64,000 bases of DNA from Selaginella moellendorffii (GCF_000143415.4 NW_003314271.1:186001-250000), one strand, 5' to 3'. Positions 21,380 to 32,160 are shown, counted from the stretch's first letter. The notes: generated by a model from the sequence alone, not told the origin. Made by a program: numbers and translations.

Positions 21380-22389
21380 TGTCGCGAATGTGACTTCGGG
21401 TATCGAAAGTTACCTGTCAACTAGTCCTTACGGACACTCTTACCTTACTGCCACGATGGCAGGAGGTCGGTATTGCTGGACCCGTTATCAGTCTCCGCCT
21501 AAGCTAGTTGAGAAACTGGTCATCACATGTGCACTTAGACCGGAAGGGCACTAAGGAAGGAAATCCTAAGTTGTCATTTAGTCAAGCAGACTTGACACGG
21601 TGATGAGAAACTCATGATGTTGGCTTGCACTTGCTAGTGTTGGGAACCCCCGCGATACTGAGCTTGGTCCCTCAATATCGCTAGATGATAGCTTACCGTG
21701 TCTGCCAAACACCCTCGCTATCATACCCTTTGTGTTGGTCTCATTTCGGTCCCAAATGCTATTTATGGAAAGTGTCTAGATTAGCTCACTTGGCATATCT
21801 ACGGAATGTAGAGATTGGCCTGAACACAATGGTGTTCTTCCCATGTCCAAATTCGCAATCTAAGGACATTCCATGTTTAGTAAGTTTCGGACTTGTCCCA
21901 GAGACTAACTCCTGATACTAAGGGAGGCTTGGGGTGAAAGCCCAAAGCGTGTGTTCCTCAAGGGGGGGGGGCTGTGGGGGGTTCCAAATGTATAGTAGGG
22001 ATAGTGGGTAGGTCGGGCATGGCCGACCAACCTGAGGCATAGTCTAGCTCCCGCTTGCGTGCCTGTCCTTGTTCTGCGTCCGGCTTGGGTCTAAGCCCAA
22101 GTTCCATTCCATGCTAGTTGGTGGAGTACCCATATCCCCACGCTAGGCCACCAGTTGCCGAAATAGCGCCAGACCCTGTTTGGCTCCGTTTTGCGTGCTA
22201 GTCCTAGCATTGGGATGATAGTTGCTTCAGGACTGTTCCAAGTCGCTTCGGGCTCCTATCCCTTCGCTCCTTGGGCTTTATGCTCGGGAGTTGCTCCGTG
22301 GTTCGGTTCCGTCACTCCTTGGCTCCATGCTTGGGAGTTTGGCACCATTCCTTTGTTCAGTGGCCCAAGGCCCTGAACCTCAGGTTCTA

Positions 22390-22445
22390 TGGACACGTGG
22401 CATGGACATGTGGCATGTGACACGTGGCATCTGTCACGTGGCACA
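22390..22445. promoter_or_regulatory. Cluster of ACGTGGC (G-box/ABRE-like) motifs in A LTR
   Basis: Three ACGTGGC copies and two related CATGTGGCAT copies occur in about 55 bp. ACGTGGC is the core recognised by plant bZIP factors in ABA and stress responses. The cluster recurs in the 3' LTR (28542-28597) and, reduced, in A2 (40270-40315 and 52026-52056). It lies downstream of the TATA-like element, so whether it acts as an enhancer or merely sits in the transcript is unknown. Confidence 0.5.
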
Positions 22446-22473
22446 AAGAGGGTTTAGGTTCCGCTTCGTGGTG

Positions 22474-22502
22474 TTATCCTATGGTAAATCACCATAGGAT
22501 AA
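22474..22502. other. Perfect 12-bp inverted repeat near LTR end
   Basis: TTATCCTATGGT and ACCATAGGATAA flank a 5-base loop, 24 bases before the LTR end and the primer-binding site. The 3' LTR copy has one change that could still form a G-U pair. Related stems are present in A2 and A4. Confidence 0.8.
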
Positions 22503-22528
22503 AGGGTCAAAACCACGTGCGCTACATT

Positions 22529-22540
22529 TGGTATCAGAGG
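22529..22540 (+). promoter_or_regulatory. Primer-binding site of A1
   Basis: TGGTATCAGAGG two bases after the LTR matches the initiator tRNA-Met complement TGGTATCAGAGC at 11 of 12 positions. It sets the plus orientation of the element. Confidence 0.88.
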
Positions 22541-25500
22541 ATGAGTCTCGGCGAGTACTATCCAATGAGATTGGGCAACTAGTCTCGTTGCATACGCAGA
22601 GATGAAAATGATGATCCGAGTGGGTACACGTTTGGTGCAAAGGGTTCACAATTGTTCCTTGGGTATGGTTTTTGTTACCTTTTGTACCGTGATAATGTGA
22701 GCTTGCTCTTGGGCTCATAAGATGGATTGAGTTGTTCCGTTTGCACGAGTTTACGTTTGGGCTCGTGTGTGAGGCACATTAGCAACTCGAGGTTACAATT
22801 GTGAGTTGGCGGGATTAATGTTAGCCTATCAGTGGTTCCATAAGTTGTTCTAGTGGTTCCATGAGTTGTTCCATGTACCATGGGTAAAAGCAAACCTTCC
22901 CTGGGTTTGCTATGAGTGGCAAATAGGCTGGTCCGTAGCTGTTTAGCACGACACTAGTGGATCTTTCCAAGGCATGATTACAAGTGGATCAATCAAGATT
23001 GTAGGGATTAGTCTATTGGTTCAAGTAATCATTGTCATGCTCTCCTATAAACTTTTCTTGGATTGGACTGAAGGCAGTGCGAATGCAAGCTTGAGGTTTA
23101 GTCAAAGATGAGACCGAAAAGAGAGTCATCGGGGACGAAGGATCAAACACGTAAATCATTTTCTTTTCTTGAAGAAATGATTTGCAATGAGGTGTTGACT
23201 CATTGCTCGTATTCACATTATGCAATCAAGAATCCCTATCTTGATGCATGATGATTATGATGGTTTTACAAGTGGTGAGTTATGGGATGGATAGCGGTGA
23301 AGCGCTAAACCATTTTGTCTAGGCTCACTATTGGAAGACTTGGGTTACAATGCTCAATTCTTTTCCGGGGAACCTAGCTATTGCTCCTTGAGTAGCTTGG
23401 TGTTGGGTTAAGTTTTGAGTTTGATCGGATAGCAAGTGGCATGAGCTTGTCTGTGTGGTGAACAAAAGTTAGTGGTGTTGGGTGTTGTAAATCTCTATCG
23501 GTAGAGTGTGGCATTTATGTTGCATTTTGTCGAATCGAGTTTGCACTTGATACTCACATAAACCTTTGAAGTAATGACATAGACATTACTCGTGGTGTTG
23601 CTCAATTGATGATCAAATCATTGTGATTTCCATATCATATCCATGTGATAATGAGCAATGTGTTTACGAAGTTGCTTGGTTAAACGATGATCAACCCCAA
23701 AGTGGTTGATAGTGATGCTAGTCTACTTGCATGAAGTAGCATTGTAGTAGCTTTGACTGAATTCTCGATAGTGGTCCATTATGCTAAGCTTAAGTTGGTA
23801 TGTTGTTCCTTTGAGAGTTTGCCCATAAAATGTTGGAAAAGGGATGTGGCATTCATTTGCTATAACTCATTGGTTTATCCATTAGCACTTGGAGTAGATT
23901 GTTGGATGGAAAAGGTGTGTAGTTAAGGCATTGATATCGTTAACACTTGTGTTAGTGGAAATGGCATTGTTGATTCGAGTGATGAGGAATTTTCCTTAGA
24001 GCTTGATTTTCCATGTCATTTTTCTTGTTAGTGTTTTGGCTTCACATTAGATCTTGAAGGTGATTGAAGAAAAGTGTTAGTGCAATGTGAATATCTGAAG
24101 ATGTGGTCTTCGTGATTAAGCCTTGGATGTTCCATTTGCATTTTACGGATGTCGGTGTTGGATGTCGAAAGAATGGGCAGAAAGATGTTCGAGGCTTAAG
24201 CATATTATAGGTCATGAGAATTTGTGTTGAGGTGAACCTATGTGAAGTTGTTAGTAGGAGGAAGTTGGTTGAGTTTTGAAAATTTGCATTCCTAGATTGA
24301 GAGTCATTCTTTCTCTAGGATTGGAAGATTTTCCACAAATTTTCTTAGACTTTTCCAATGGCTGATCTGTTGGTCACTTTGCTCGAAAACCATTCCGTTT
24401 TCGTAAGCCAGTACAAACTAGTGAAGGGGTTGGAGTTGACTTCAGTTAGCTTACACCTTAGTAGGTAGTTTGTATGATGCAGCCCAAAAGGGATGCTAAC
24501 TTTTGGGGCTAAGGCAATTGAGTTGGATAGAGTCTGGAGTTAGTGTAGAAAAGTGGCCGTTGCACTTTTCTAAGAAAGGTGACCCTTGTGCCTTTCTTCT
24601 ATAGTGTTATGCTTGGTGGCAGGTTGCACCTTGCATTTTGTTAGACTCTATGAGAGTAGTGAGCTCTCACTAATCTTGACTTGGACTTGGTGGTCCTGCG
24701 CCTTGGCTGAGGATAGTGATGTCCAACTTGGTTATTTGAAGTTGAGATGTTGGTACCCGTACTATAGCTTTGTATAAGTGGAGGTTGTGTACCGACATGA
24801 GTCCATCTCATGGTCTTCGCTTGAGTTTCGACTTAGTTTTGATCATGTATAGCTAGCCTCTTCAAGGCATGCTCAGAGCTAGTAGCTAAATGTATTGGTG
24901 AGTTTATCGCGGTTGAGTTGGATTCGAGTGGTCATTTAGTTTGTGCTTGTCTATGAACCTTTATCTCGTCCTTGAGGTATTACGTTCAGGTTGGACAAGT
25001 GTATGACTCGATGACATGAGTTTAGTGTTTGGGTCTTGTGAAGGCAAGTTGAAAGAGTGATTGTTAGTTGCTTTGCGACTAGTGATTACTTGTAGACTTT
25101 GTCAAAGGCTTTTGATACTTGCTTCACTTGATGATGATTTAGCAGTGATGGGTTTACTTTACCAGATAGTGTTGCGGAGGATCGTGTCATTTGACTTACA
25201 TGGGTTTTCCATGTTGGCATGTCGACTCTACCTCTGTTGATATCATTTGGTTGCGTTTAGTTCATAGTGTTGGATTTCATTGAGTCTTGGACGTGGTGAT
25301 TCACTCCTTGAGGAAGTGTTATCTGTAACTGAGTTTTGCTAAAGGATTGGTCTCGGATACTAACTAAAGTATCTTCGACCTTGGTTAGCTTGGTTGCTAG
25401 AGAGCTTTGAGTGGTGATACATTCGTGCTTACTTCTAGTTTTGTTCTAGTGATGATAGCATTGAAATGATGCTCTGTCGTTGACATTATTGAGGTTGAGA

Positions 25501-27519
25501 TTCGAGTGAAATGAGATGTCTCTCCTTAGGATTGATATTGAGTTTCATTAGTCTTAATGAAGATAGTGTTGATGATTTGGCTATGGCTTTGTGTTATTGG
25601 CATTCGTACATTTGCTAGTTAGCAACTATGTTAGCATTCAAACGAGCTGAGTGGCAAGTTTGAGTTAGTTGTGTTCTAGATGAGATTATTTAGTAGGGGT
25701 TGAGCTTTGGCTTTTCCTTGAAAAGTGATTTAGTCGTGGATAACACTAACTTTACAAGAGGAAGAGTTAGTGATTGATATTGGAATGTTTGAATCCTTAT
25801 TGGATTTGAGTTGGAATATATCAATCATTGATGATTCTTCTTGTGCTTGTTATGAAGTGAGTTACGTCTTGCTATAGATGGATTCATGGAGGATCGTTTG
25901 GTGATCACTTGTTGAGCATAGCTTCGTTATGCTTAGCTTTTGGATTGATGCAGATATGCTCTTCATTAGCTTTGGCATTATGAAGTTTAGCTTATGGATG
26001 TGTTAAGGAAGATATTGTGGGTTGCACCATAATTTCTTCTTTAGCATTGAAGTTAGTTCATGTGAGACTTGTGATCATTGTTAGGCAAGACTTAGCTATA
26101 GACTTCTTCGAGCTTTTGGTTCTTTGAGTTTTATGCTCGTTGTTCCATTTGTTAGAAGTTGTTAGGGAAGGCATTTTGGCTGATTAGCTTCAATGTTGAA
26201 GTTGGTTTTTGCATCATTGGTGATGATTGACTATCATCTAGGATAATTGATTATCCTTGTCAAAGGTTTTGCTTGATTATTGTTGGTATAGAATGATTTG
26301 CTATTCTTCGGGATAGTAGATTCTTTCTTCAATGATGATTATGCATTTCTACATTTGATAGGATGATTAATGATCTTTTATGGTGGTTAGTTGTTCTCTT
26401 TGATGGCTTGTGGCTTTTCGCAATATCACATGTTCTTTGTGATTTGCTCTGGATTGGTCTCTTGGGTTTGAGACATCAGTAGGATGTTGCTGACACTTGC
26501 TTAGGCAACTTGAGTTCCTTGGTATTGTTGGCTGGGATCTATTCAGATTGGCTTTTGTGATAGTTGACAGGAATAAGTGTTTGTTGATCTTACCACATTC
26601 ATTCTGTTCTGTTGATTATTGCTCGAGTTAGTTTTGATAGATTGGGATGTTATTTCCTTCGGGTGATACATTTGTGAGCATTGTGCTTGTCAGTCAATGA
26701 TACTTTGTGTTCTTTGAGTTCTCTTTAGTAAGTTGTTTGGCATACTGTCTGCCATCTTCAATAGTGCAATTTCATTATTGAGTTTCCTTGATGATATACT
26801 TGCTATTGAATTTTGTTGGATGGTCAATCCTATGTTTTCCAAACATTATGATCTTGGTGGTTCCTATTTACAATCATATTGGTTTATCGGATGATAACTT
26901 ACTTGGAATACTTTTGTGTTCTAATCTAAGATATCTTCACAGATAATTACATCTCTAAAATATCATTGTCTATGACTTTGATATTGTCCATCTATTGATC
27001 TTTGCACTTGGGCCAGTATAGGCAGATTGGCTTCGGCACTTCGTGTGCATGTTGAAATCTCTAGTCATGGGGTAGCTACTGTCGACTGGTCACATAACCC
27101 GCCTCTCTGTCGATGTTCCTTATTCCGTTGAAAGGGCGTGACCGTGTAAACAACTCTAACTGCCTGTTTACAGTAGTTTATCTAAACCTTACCGACGGGT
27201 TTGGTTTCTTTGCTCAGGAGGGTTGGGGCCTCTAGCTTCTCTCTCTATGTTCCTGCGGGCAGGGCATATCACACTTTTGTAAGCTGGGTGACTCCCAAAG
27301 CAGCAGGGGTGGCTGACTCCGTTGGTCATTTCCTTGTCGGCGACGGCCAGAAGGTGTCTGAGCTGGTAGCGCATCCGCGTTAGACAAAGAGGTTACCCCG
27401 AACTCATTTAAGTTGGTGCATTTCTCACATAGTGTGAGTACCGTGAACTTTTGCTGGAGTTGTTTCCTTGGCGGTATTCTAGACTCGAGTATGCATCGAC
27501 GAGGACGTCGATCTTCCCT
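22541..27519 (+). mobile_element. Non-coding interior of A1
   Basis: About 5 kb of sequence with no open frame that matches any known protein, present collinearly in A2 (40453-44929 plus 50579-51082), A3 and, in part, A4. Copies differ by frequent indels that shift frames, so selection on a protein is unlikely. The last 450 bp (27060-27519) are more GC-rich and better conserved between A1 and A2 than the middle. Confidence 0.75.
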
Positions 27520-27531
27520 AGGGGGGGAGAG
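27520..27531 (+). promoter_or_regulatory. Polypurine tract of A1
   Basis: AGGGGGGGAGAG directly abuts the 3' LTR start. The same tract precedes the A2 3' LTR at 51071-51082. It would prime plus-strand DNA synthesis. Confidence 0.85.
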
Positions 27532-28678
27532 TGTCGCAAATGTGACTTCGGGTATCGAAAGTTACCTGTCAACTAGTCCTTACGGACACTCTTACCTTAC
27601 TGCCACGATGGCAGGAGGTCGGTATTGCTGGACCTGTTATTAGTCTCCGCCTAAGCTAGTTGAGAAACTGGTCATCACATGTGCACTTAGACCGGAAGGG
27701 CACTAAGGAAGGAAATCCTAAGTTGTCATTTAGTCAAGCAGACTTGACACGGTGATGAGAAACTCATGATGTTGGCTTGCACTTGCTAGTGTTGGGAACC
27801 CCCGCGATACTGAGCTTGGTCCCTCAATATCGCTAGATGATAGCTTACCGTGCCTGCCAAACACCCTCGCTATCATACCCTTTGTGTTGGTCTCATTTCG
27901 GTCCCAAATGCTATTTATGGAAAGTGTCTAGATTAGCTCACTTGGCATATCTACGGAATGTAGAGATTGGCCTGAACACAATGGTGTTCTTCCCATGTCC
28001 AAATTCGCAATCTAAGGACATTCCATGTTTAGTAAGTTTCGGACTTGTCCCAGAGACTAACTCCTGATACTAAGGGAGGCTTGGGGTGAAAGCCCAAAGC
28101 GTGTGTTCCTCAAGGGGGGGGGGCTGTGGGGGGTTCCAAATGTATAGTAGGGATAGTGGGTAGGTCGGGCATGGCCGACCAACCTGAGGCATAGTCTAGC
28201 TCCCGCTTGCGTGCCTGTCCTTGTTTTGCGTCCGGCTTGGGTCTAAGCCCAAGTTCCATTCCATGCTAGTTGGTGGAGTACCCATATCCCCACGCTAGGC
28301 CACCAGTTGCCGAAATAGCGCCAGACCCTGTTTGGCTCCGTTTTGCGTGCTAGTCCTAGCATTGGGATGATAGTTGCTTCAGGACTGTTCCAAGTCGCTT
28401 CGGGCTCCTATCCCTTCGCTCCTTGGGCTTTATGCTCGGGAGTTGCTCCGTGGTTCGGTTCCGTCACTCCTTGGCTCCATGCTTGGGAGTTTGGCACCGT
28501 TCCTTCGTTCAGTGGCCCAAGGCCCTGAACCTCAGGTTCTATGGACACGTGGCATGGACATGTGGCATGTGACACGTGGCATCTGTCACGTGGCACAAAG
28601 AGGGTTTAGGTTCCGCTTCGTGGTGTTATCCTATGGTAAATCACCGTAGGATAAAGGATCAAAACCACGTGCGCTACA
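27532..28678 (+). repeat. 3' LTR of A1
   Basis: Same length as the 5' LTR (1,147 bp) and nearly identical to it. The LTR start is at the polypurine tract and it ends GTGCGCTACA. Element 2 sequence resumes at GTGTCCAGACC. Confidence 0.9.
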
Positions 28679-29505
28679 GTGTCCAGACCTTCCATTGCAG
28701 CAGCACCAACAAGATGTTGTTGACGCCAAAGTCTCCACCTAGGAAATGGAGGCACTAATCTGGAAAACACTGATAATGTCGATAAGTGTGATCAACTTCA
28801 TCACATGCCCAACAGCAAACATCACGGCCACGACCACATCCTCACCCTTGTCCTTGGACTCGAGCAGCAGTGCATCAACCTCCATTAGAATAGGACTATC
28901 GCCCATAGGAAGTGGAGCGAAAGGACGGGCAGCAAGAAGTGGAAAAGGTGATATCTCATAACATTATGCCAAGTGAAGAGCATCATTCCTAGCTTGATCT
29001 GATTTGACATATTTGGCTCTACACAAAGTAAAAGGCTTCAGAAACAAATGTCAAATTGCATCACCAACTCAAATGACCCTTGATGAAGACGATACAATTG
29101 TTATAAGGCATCATCACAATCGCTAGCATGTTCGAATGCGCGTTTGAAGACATCCAGGAGAACACTTCAATCCCCACGAGTGGCTACACTCAAACCATTG
29201 TAGCATTGCAGCGCCATCCTTTGGAGACACGTGGGAAACTCATGCAAACGTCGGGCATCATCCCAAGAATGATATGTGGCAATCACTGTGAAATGATTGA
29301 ACCAATGGTACACATCATCCCTAGGATTCCCACGAAAGAACTCTAGCCGAATGCAAGGATTGGCACCAAGACCAAGAGGAGCTGTACCATGTGTCGTGAA
29401 TCCTGCCATCAACTGAGTTTGGTTGTTCAATTGCAATTGCATAGCATCAAGCAATTGCACCAACTACTACTCTAGAGTCAGAGGAGGAGATTGTTGCTTT
29501 GCCAT
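28679..29505 (-). pseudogene. Gag of element 2, interrupted
   Basis: From ATG at 29505 the minus strand reads MAKQQSPPLTLE, then two stops, then LVQLLDAMQLQLNNQ. A Gag-type domain follows with LEFFRGNPRDDVYHWFNHF and MALQCYNGL. More stops occur at about 29165 and beyond, and A1 cuts the carboxy-terminal part. It would have formed the capsid of element 2. Confidence 0.75.
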
Positions 29506-29737
29506 GAAAATGAATGAAAAAGAAAGAGCAAAAAAAGAGAAATGAGAAGAAAACTATAAGGAAAGGGAGATCTAAACAATGGAAAAACTAGATTTAAACC
29601 AAAATCCTGAAAAGAAAGAATAAAAGAAAGGAAATGGAAAAAACTAGATTTAAACAATGCAAAAGCTAGATTTAAACCAAAATCCCAAATCCAAGCACTC
29701 CTTAAGGACAATGAAATGTGCCCCTCATCTTCACTAA

Positions 29738-29907
29738 TGTGAGTGCTTGGAATATGGAAAGGGAATATAATGTGCAATATCAATTAGCCCAAAAACCCTA
29801 ACTTATATACAAGAATGAGTGGTCTGGATTGAAATCAATCCAACGGTCAAAATCCCACTACGCTCATATTAGTATATGGCATCATAGCCGTACACTTAGC
29901 CCTCACA
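29738..29907 (-). repeat. 5' LTR of element 2 (170 bp)
   Basis: Runs from TGTGAGTGCTTGG to TAGCCCTCACA. The minus strand inside it reads TTAGTGAAGATGAGGGG, which lacks the TGG start expected of a tRNA-primed element. Confidence 0.88.
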
Positions 29908-30890
29908 ACACAAAATTATAATGTATATAATCATACTATAATGGTAATTAAAACATGATTATAATATTTTTATGGGACATATATAAATCCAACCCACAGG
30001 GCACAATGAGTAAGGCCAATTCTCTTTTAAAGGCCATTTTTTAATCTTCATAGAAGAAGTGCACTTTCCTCAAAATGATTGAGTTCCAAATACCACAGAA
30101 GGACAAGTGTTTTAGCTGCTCAATCAAGTTTAGAGAGATATGGTTTCTCTTTTGGGAGGCCAAGAAGATCACTTTAAATTATATAGATCTGGAGGGGCTG
30201 AAGAAGATGAACAAGAACAAGTGTGCATTATTGAGCATATACACTTTCATCTTGGGCTAGGCAATGTACAATTTGTAATCCATACCCAGAGTGCAAGGTG
30301 CCTATACATCATGTTCCAGAACACCTGTAAGAAATAAATCTATGCAATTTTCACATAATGTGTTCACAAAAGCAAGATGCTCACCTATGCCATAGAAACT
30401 AACATTTTCACAAGCTTTTTCTGGTCACTATGTCAAACTTGCAAGGATGTGTGTTCAAAAAATGAGCTCTTATATTCCCCATACCTTAGAGTGAAGGATT
30501 AAAAACGTTGCGGCAAATATCATTATACTATATCCTCTCTACGGGTTGTAAATCAAAGATACTTAAGGACCATTGGTATGTGGTTAACAATCCATGAAGA
30601 TTTGCATCACATACATACCATTATCATAACACTGTGTTTGAAAGATAAAAACCTAAAATATGTCAGACTGCCAACATTAAGGATTCCACATAGACTGCCA
30701 ACATCTAAGGATTCCACATAGCTTTTAGATAAAGTGTGTGTATGGGACAAGCACTCACCTTTATATTTGGAAGGTGTACAATTTGGGGAACAATGACAAT
30801 AAGAGCAATGCTTTGCAAAAAACCAAGAGCCTCACTTAAACACTCATGAGGACTCATGAGTATATCTTGAGCAATCCACAAAACGGATAG
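29908..30890. other. Unassigned AT-rich sequence with a short tandem duplication
   Basis: No gene or known repeat was recognised. At about 30665-30720 a segment of 27 bases or so (AGACTGCCAACAT, TAAGGATTCCACAT) is duplicated in tandem. The small ORFs at 30075-30337 match nothing I know. Confidence 0.4.
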
Positions 30891-30891
30891 C

Positions 30892-30925
30892 ACCTTCTTG
30901 CAGATGAAGATCACTGCAGCATGTT
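30892..30925 (+). pseudogene. Scrap of P450 heme-loop exon
   Basis: CCTTCTTGCAGATGAAGATCACTGCAGCA corresponds base for base, with one or two changes, to the P450 relic at 17069-17098, where it encodes FLQMKITAA just after the heme cysteine. The surrounding sequence does not continue the match. It shows that a second copy of the P450 region once lay here. Confidence 0.55.
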
Positions 30926-30997
30926 TCTCTTTTTATCTTTTACCTGAGTGGGGAAGTAGCATTAAGAATGTGTTGCATTTCTCTTTAAGTTTTGCAG

Positions 30998-32160
30998 GAA
31001 AAGTTGTGAACATTTGAAGGCTTAACATGGTTCTCGACTCTTTGAGTGGATGGTACCGAGATAGAGGCTACTTTGCACAGGTAGAGTTTTCCGCATTTCA
31101 TTTTTTGAGGTGGTTCTAGTGACAGTACACAGGTGACAGACCTGGAGATAATGCCAGACAATATTCTCAAAGTACAATTTGCTGAGGCAGTAGTTAACAG
31201 CATCAATATACGATTTTTGGACAGGAAAACATAAGGTTTTCTAGTCTGAAAGAAGTAAGGGTGTGTGAAAAGTTGAACTTGTAGGGGGAAGCCGACTGTC
31301 AGGAAAACAAGGCTGAAACATTGCTTCATCAGCTTACGACGAAAAAAGAACAGATGAATGAATTCCAAAATCTTTTTTGTTTCTAGCTTTAGACCCTGTA
31401 TGATAAATTTACAGGTATACAGCTTGCAACAAGGTAGACAAGATGCCGAAACGGTCTTTACAATGGGAACTATGAAAGATGTCAATATCGTGCCACAAGC
31501 TGCTGGAGGTATCATTTCTATTGTTTTATATGTTATTGAAGAGGTATTATTTTCAGATATTGGATGGTAGAATTGACAATGAATGTAGTGGAATGTGTAC
31601 CTGGAGGATTTTCTGCAGGAGGGTTGTCAGGAAACGGGTATGTCATCACAACTTATAAGACTGAATTGATTTTCTAAATACCACCATCTGCGCAGCATGA
31701 TGAACAGAGCATTGTCAGGTTTAGTTGGGAGGTAAGACAGTGTATGCATGCCATTTATCTTCAAAGCTACTAACTTGAATTTACACAGTGAGCAGGAGCC
31801 CGGGATAAACATGGTCAGGCCAAGACTATTGATGTGTATGGGGGACCACTTACATTCAGGTAGTCAGTGTCTTCACTTGGTTCTTCTTTTATAGAGAGTT
31901 TTATATCTGTAGTGGCAAAGTGCATGACAACATGCTCATTGCGAAGCTTGAGCTGGTATACACAGATTTGAGTAATTATGGCTCTTCTCAGGTACAGTAT
32001 CATTGTTTGCTTGTCTTTTTTCGCCGCCAACCGCTTCTTTTATGTTCCAGCTTGTTTTAAACAAGGAGCAAGGACTGCCAATTGCTTTGGATTGGCTTTT
32101 CTTCAATCGTGTCAACATCAAGGCCCTTGAGGGTGTGAGGATTGGGGGGTTGTTAAAGGT
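30998..32160 (+). pseudogene. OEP80: OEP80/TOC75-V (Omp85 family) pseudogene, exon remnants
   Basis: Plus-strand blocks align in order with plant OEP80, the Omp85 protein of the chloroplast outer envelope that inserts beta-barrel proteins. Exon 30998-31080 encodes KVVNI, a stop, then LSGWYRDRGYFAQ, with AG before and GT after. Block 31133-31225 reads VNSINIRFLDRK, and about 31290-31365 reads HQLTTKKEQM after a one-base shift. Exon 31421-31508 reads QDAETVFTMGTMKDVNIVPQ, about 31570-31638 reads MNVVE and GGFSAGG, 31796-31859 reads AGARDKHG, and about 31920-32120 reads VHDNMLIAKLE, LNKEQGLP and FNRV. POTRA and early barrel segments are represented; the amino and carboxy ends are missing. Stops, a frameshift and lost exons make it non-functional. 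Preserved introns indicate DNA-level duplication and not retroposition. Confidence 0.8.

Larger units (their letters stand above)
21380..22526 (+). repeat. 5' LTR of A1
   Basis: It starts TGTCGCGAATGTGAC and ends GTGCGCTACA. In order it contains GGGTGAAAGCCCAAAGCG (21930), a run of 10 G then GGGGGG (21962-21980), CCAAATGTATAGTAGGG (a TATA-like core near 21991), an ACGTGGC cluster (22390-22445) and a perfect 12-bp hairpin (22474-22502). ORFs predicted inside it are conserved only because the two LTRs are almost identical. Confidence 0.9.
21380..28678 (+). mobile_element. Family A LTR element, complete and young (A1, 7.3 kb), non-coding (LARD type)
   Basis: Two 1,147-bp LTRs (21380-22526, 27532-28678) flank 5,005 bp of interior. 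A primer-binding site follows the 5' LTR and a polypurine tract precedes the 3' LTR. The LTRs differ at only about nine positions, all transitions. No interior frame exceeds about 80 codons and no gag or pol motif can be found in either strand. This makes it a large retrotransposon derivative that needs proteins from another element. It interrupts the gag-pol region of element 2. If the LTR starts at 21384, GTGTC flanks both ends (21379-21383, 28679-28683). Confidence 0.9.
17508..29907 (-). mobile_element. Old Ty3/Gypsy element (element 2), split by family A insertion
   Basis: Short LTRs at 17508-17683 and 29738-29907 share the inverted ends TGTGAG...CTCACA. ACAC precedes the first and follows the second, a 4-bp target duplication. 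Without the 7.3-kb A1 insertion the element is about 5.1 kb. Minus-strand Gag (right) and protease-RT-RNase H-integrase (left) remnants are in Gypsy order. A purine tract (AGAGGAAGGAATGA on the minus strand) abuts the left LTR. The two LTRs are much more diverged from each other than the LTRs of the nested A1, as nesting requires. Confidence 0.88.

Noticed and set aside
22191-22497. ORFs repeated at 22191-22497, 28343-28649, 40061-40315 and 51815-52067
   Set aside because: Repeated only because they lie in family A LTRs. They sit in the LTR after the promoter-like module and show no protein family match.
27201-27383. 60-codon ORF near the 3' end of the A1 interior
   Set aside because: The corresponding A2 sequence (50760-50935) has indels that shift the frame and lacks the same start, so a conserved peptide is not supported.
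27355-27410. tRNA-like stretch (GAGCTGGTAGCGCATCCGCGTT) in family A
   Set aside because: It resembles a D arm followed by an anticodon arm, but no acceptor stem, T arm or CCA-end pairing could be built around it.
30985-31515. 176-codon minus-strand ORF
   Set aside because: It lies opposite the OEP80 exon remnants, which align to a known protein on the plus strand. The minus frame matches nothing.
31358-31570. 70-codon plus-strand ORF as an independent small gene
   Set aside because: It consists of intron sequence plus the OEP80 block QDAETVFTMGTMKDVN, so it is part of the pseudogene.
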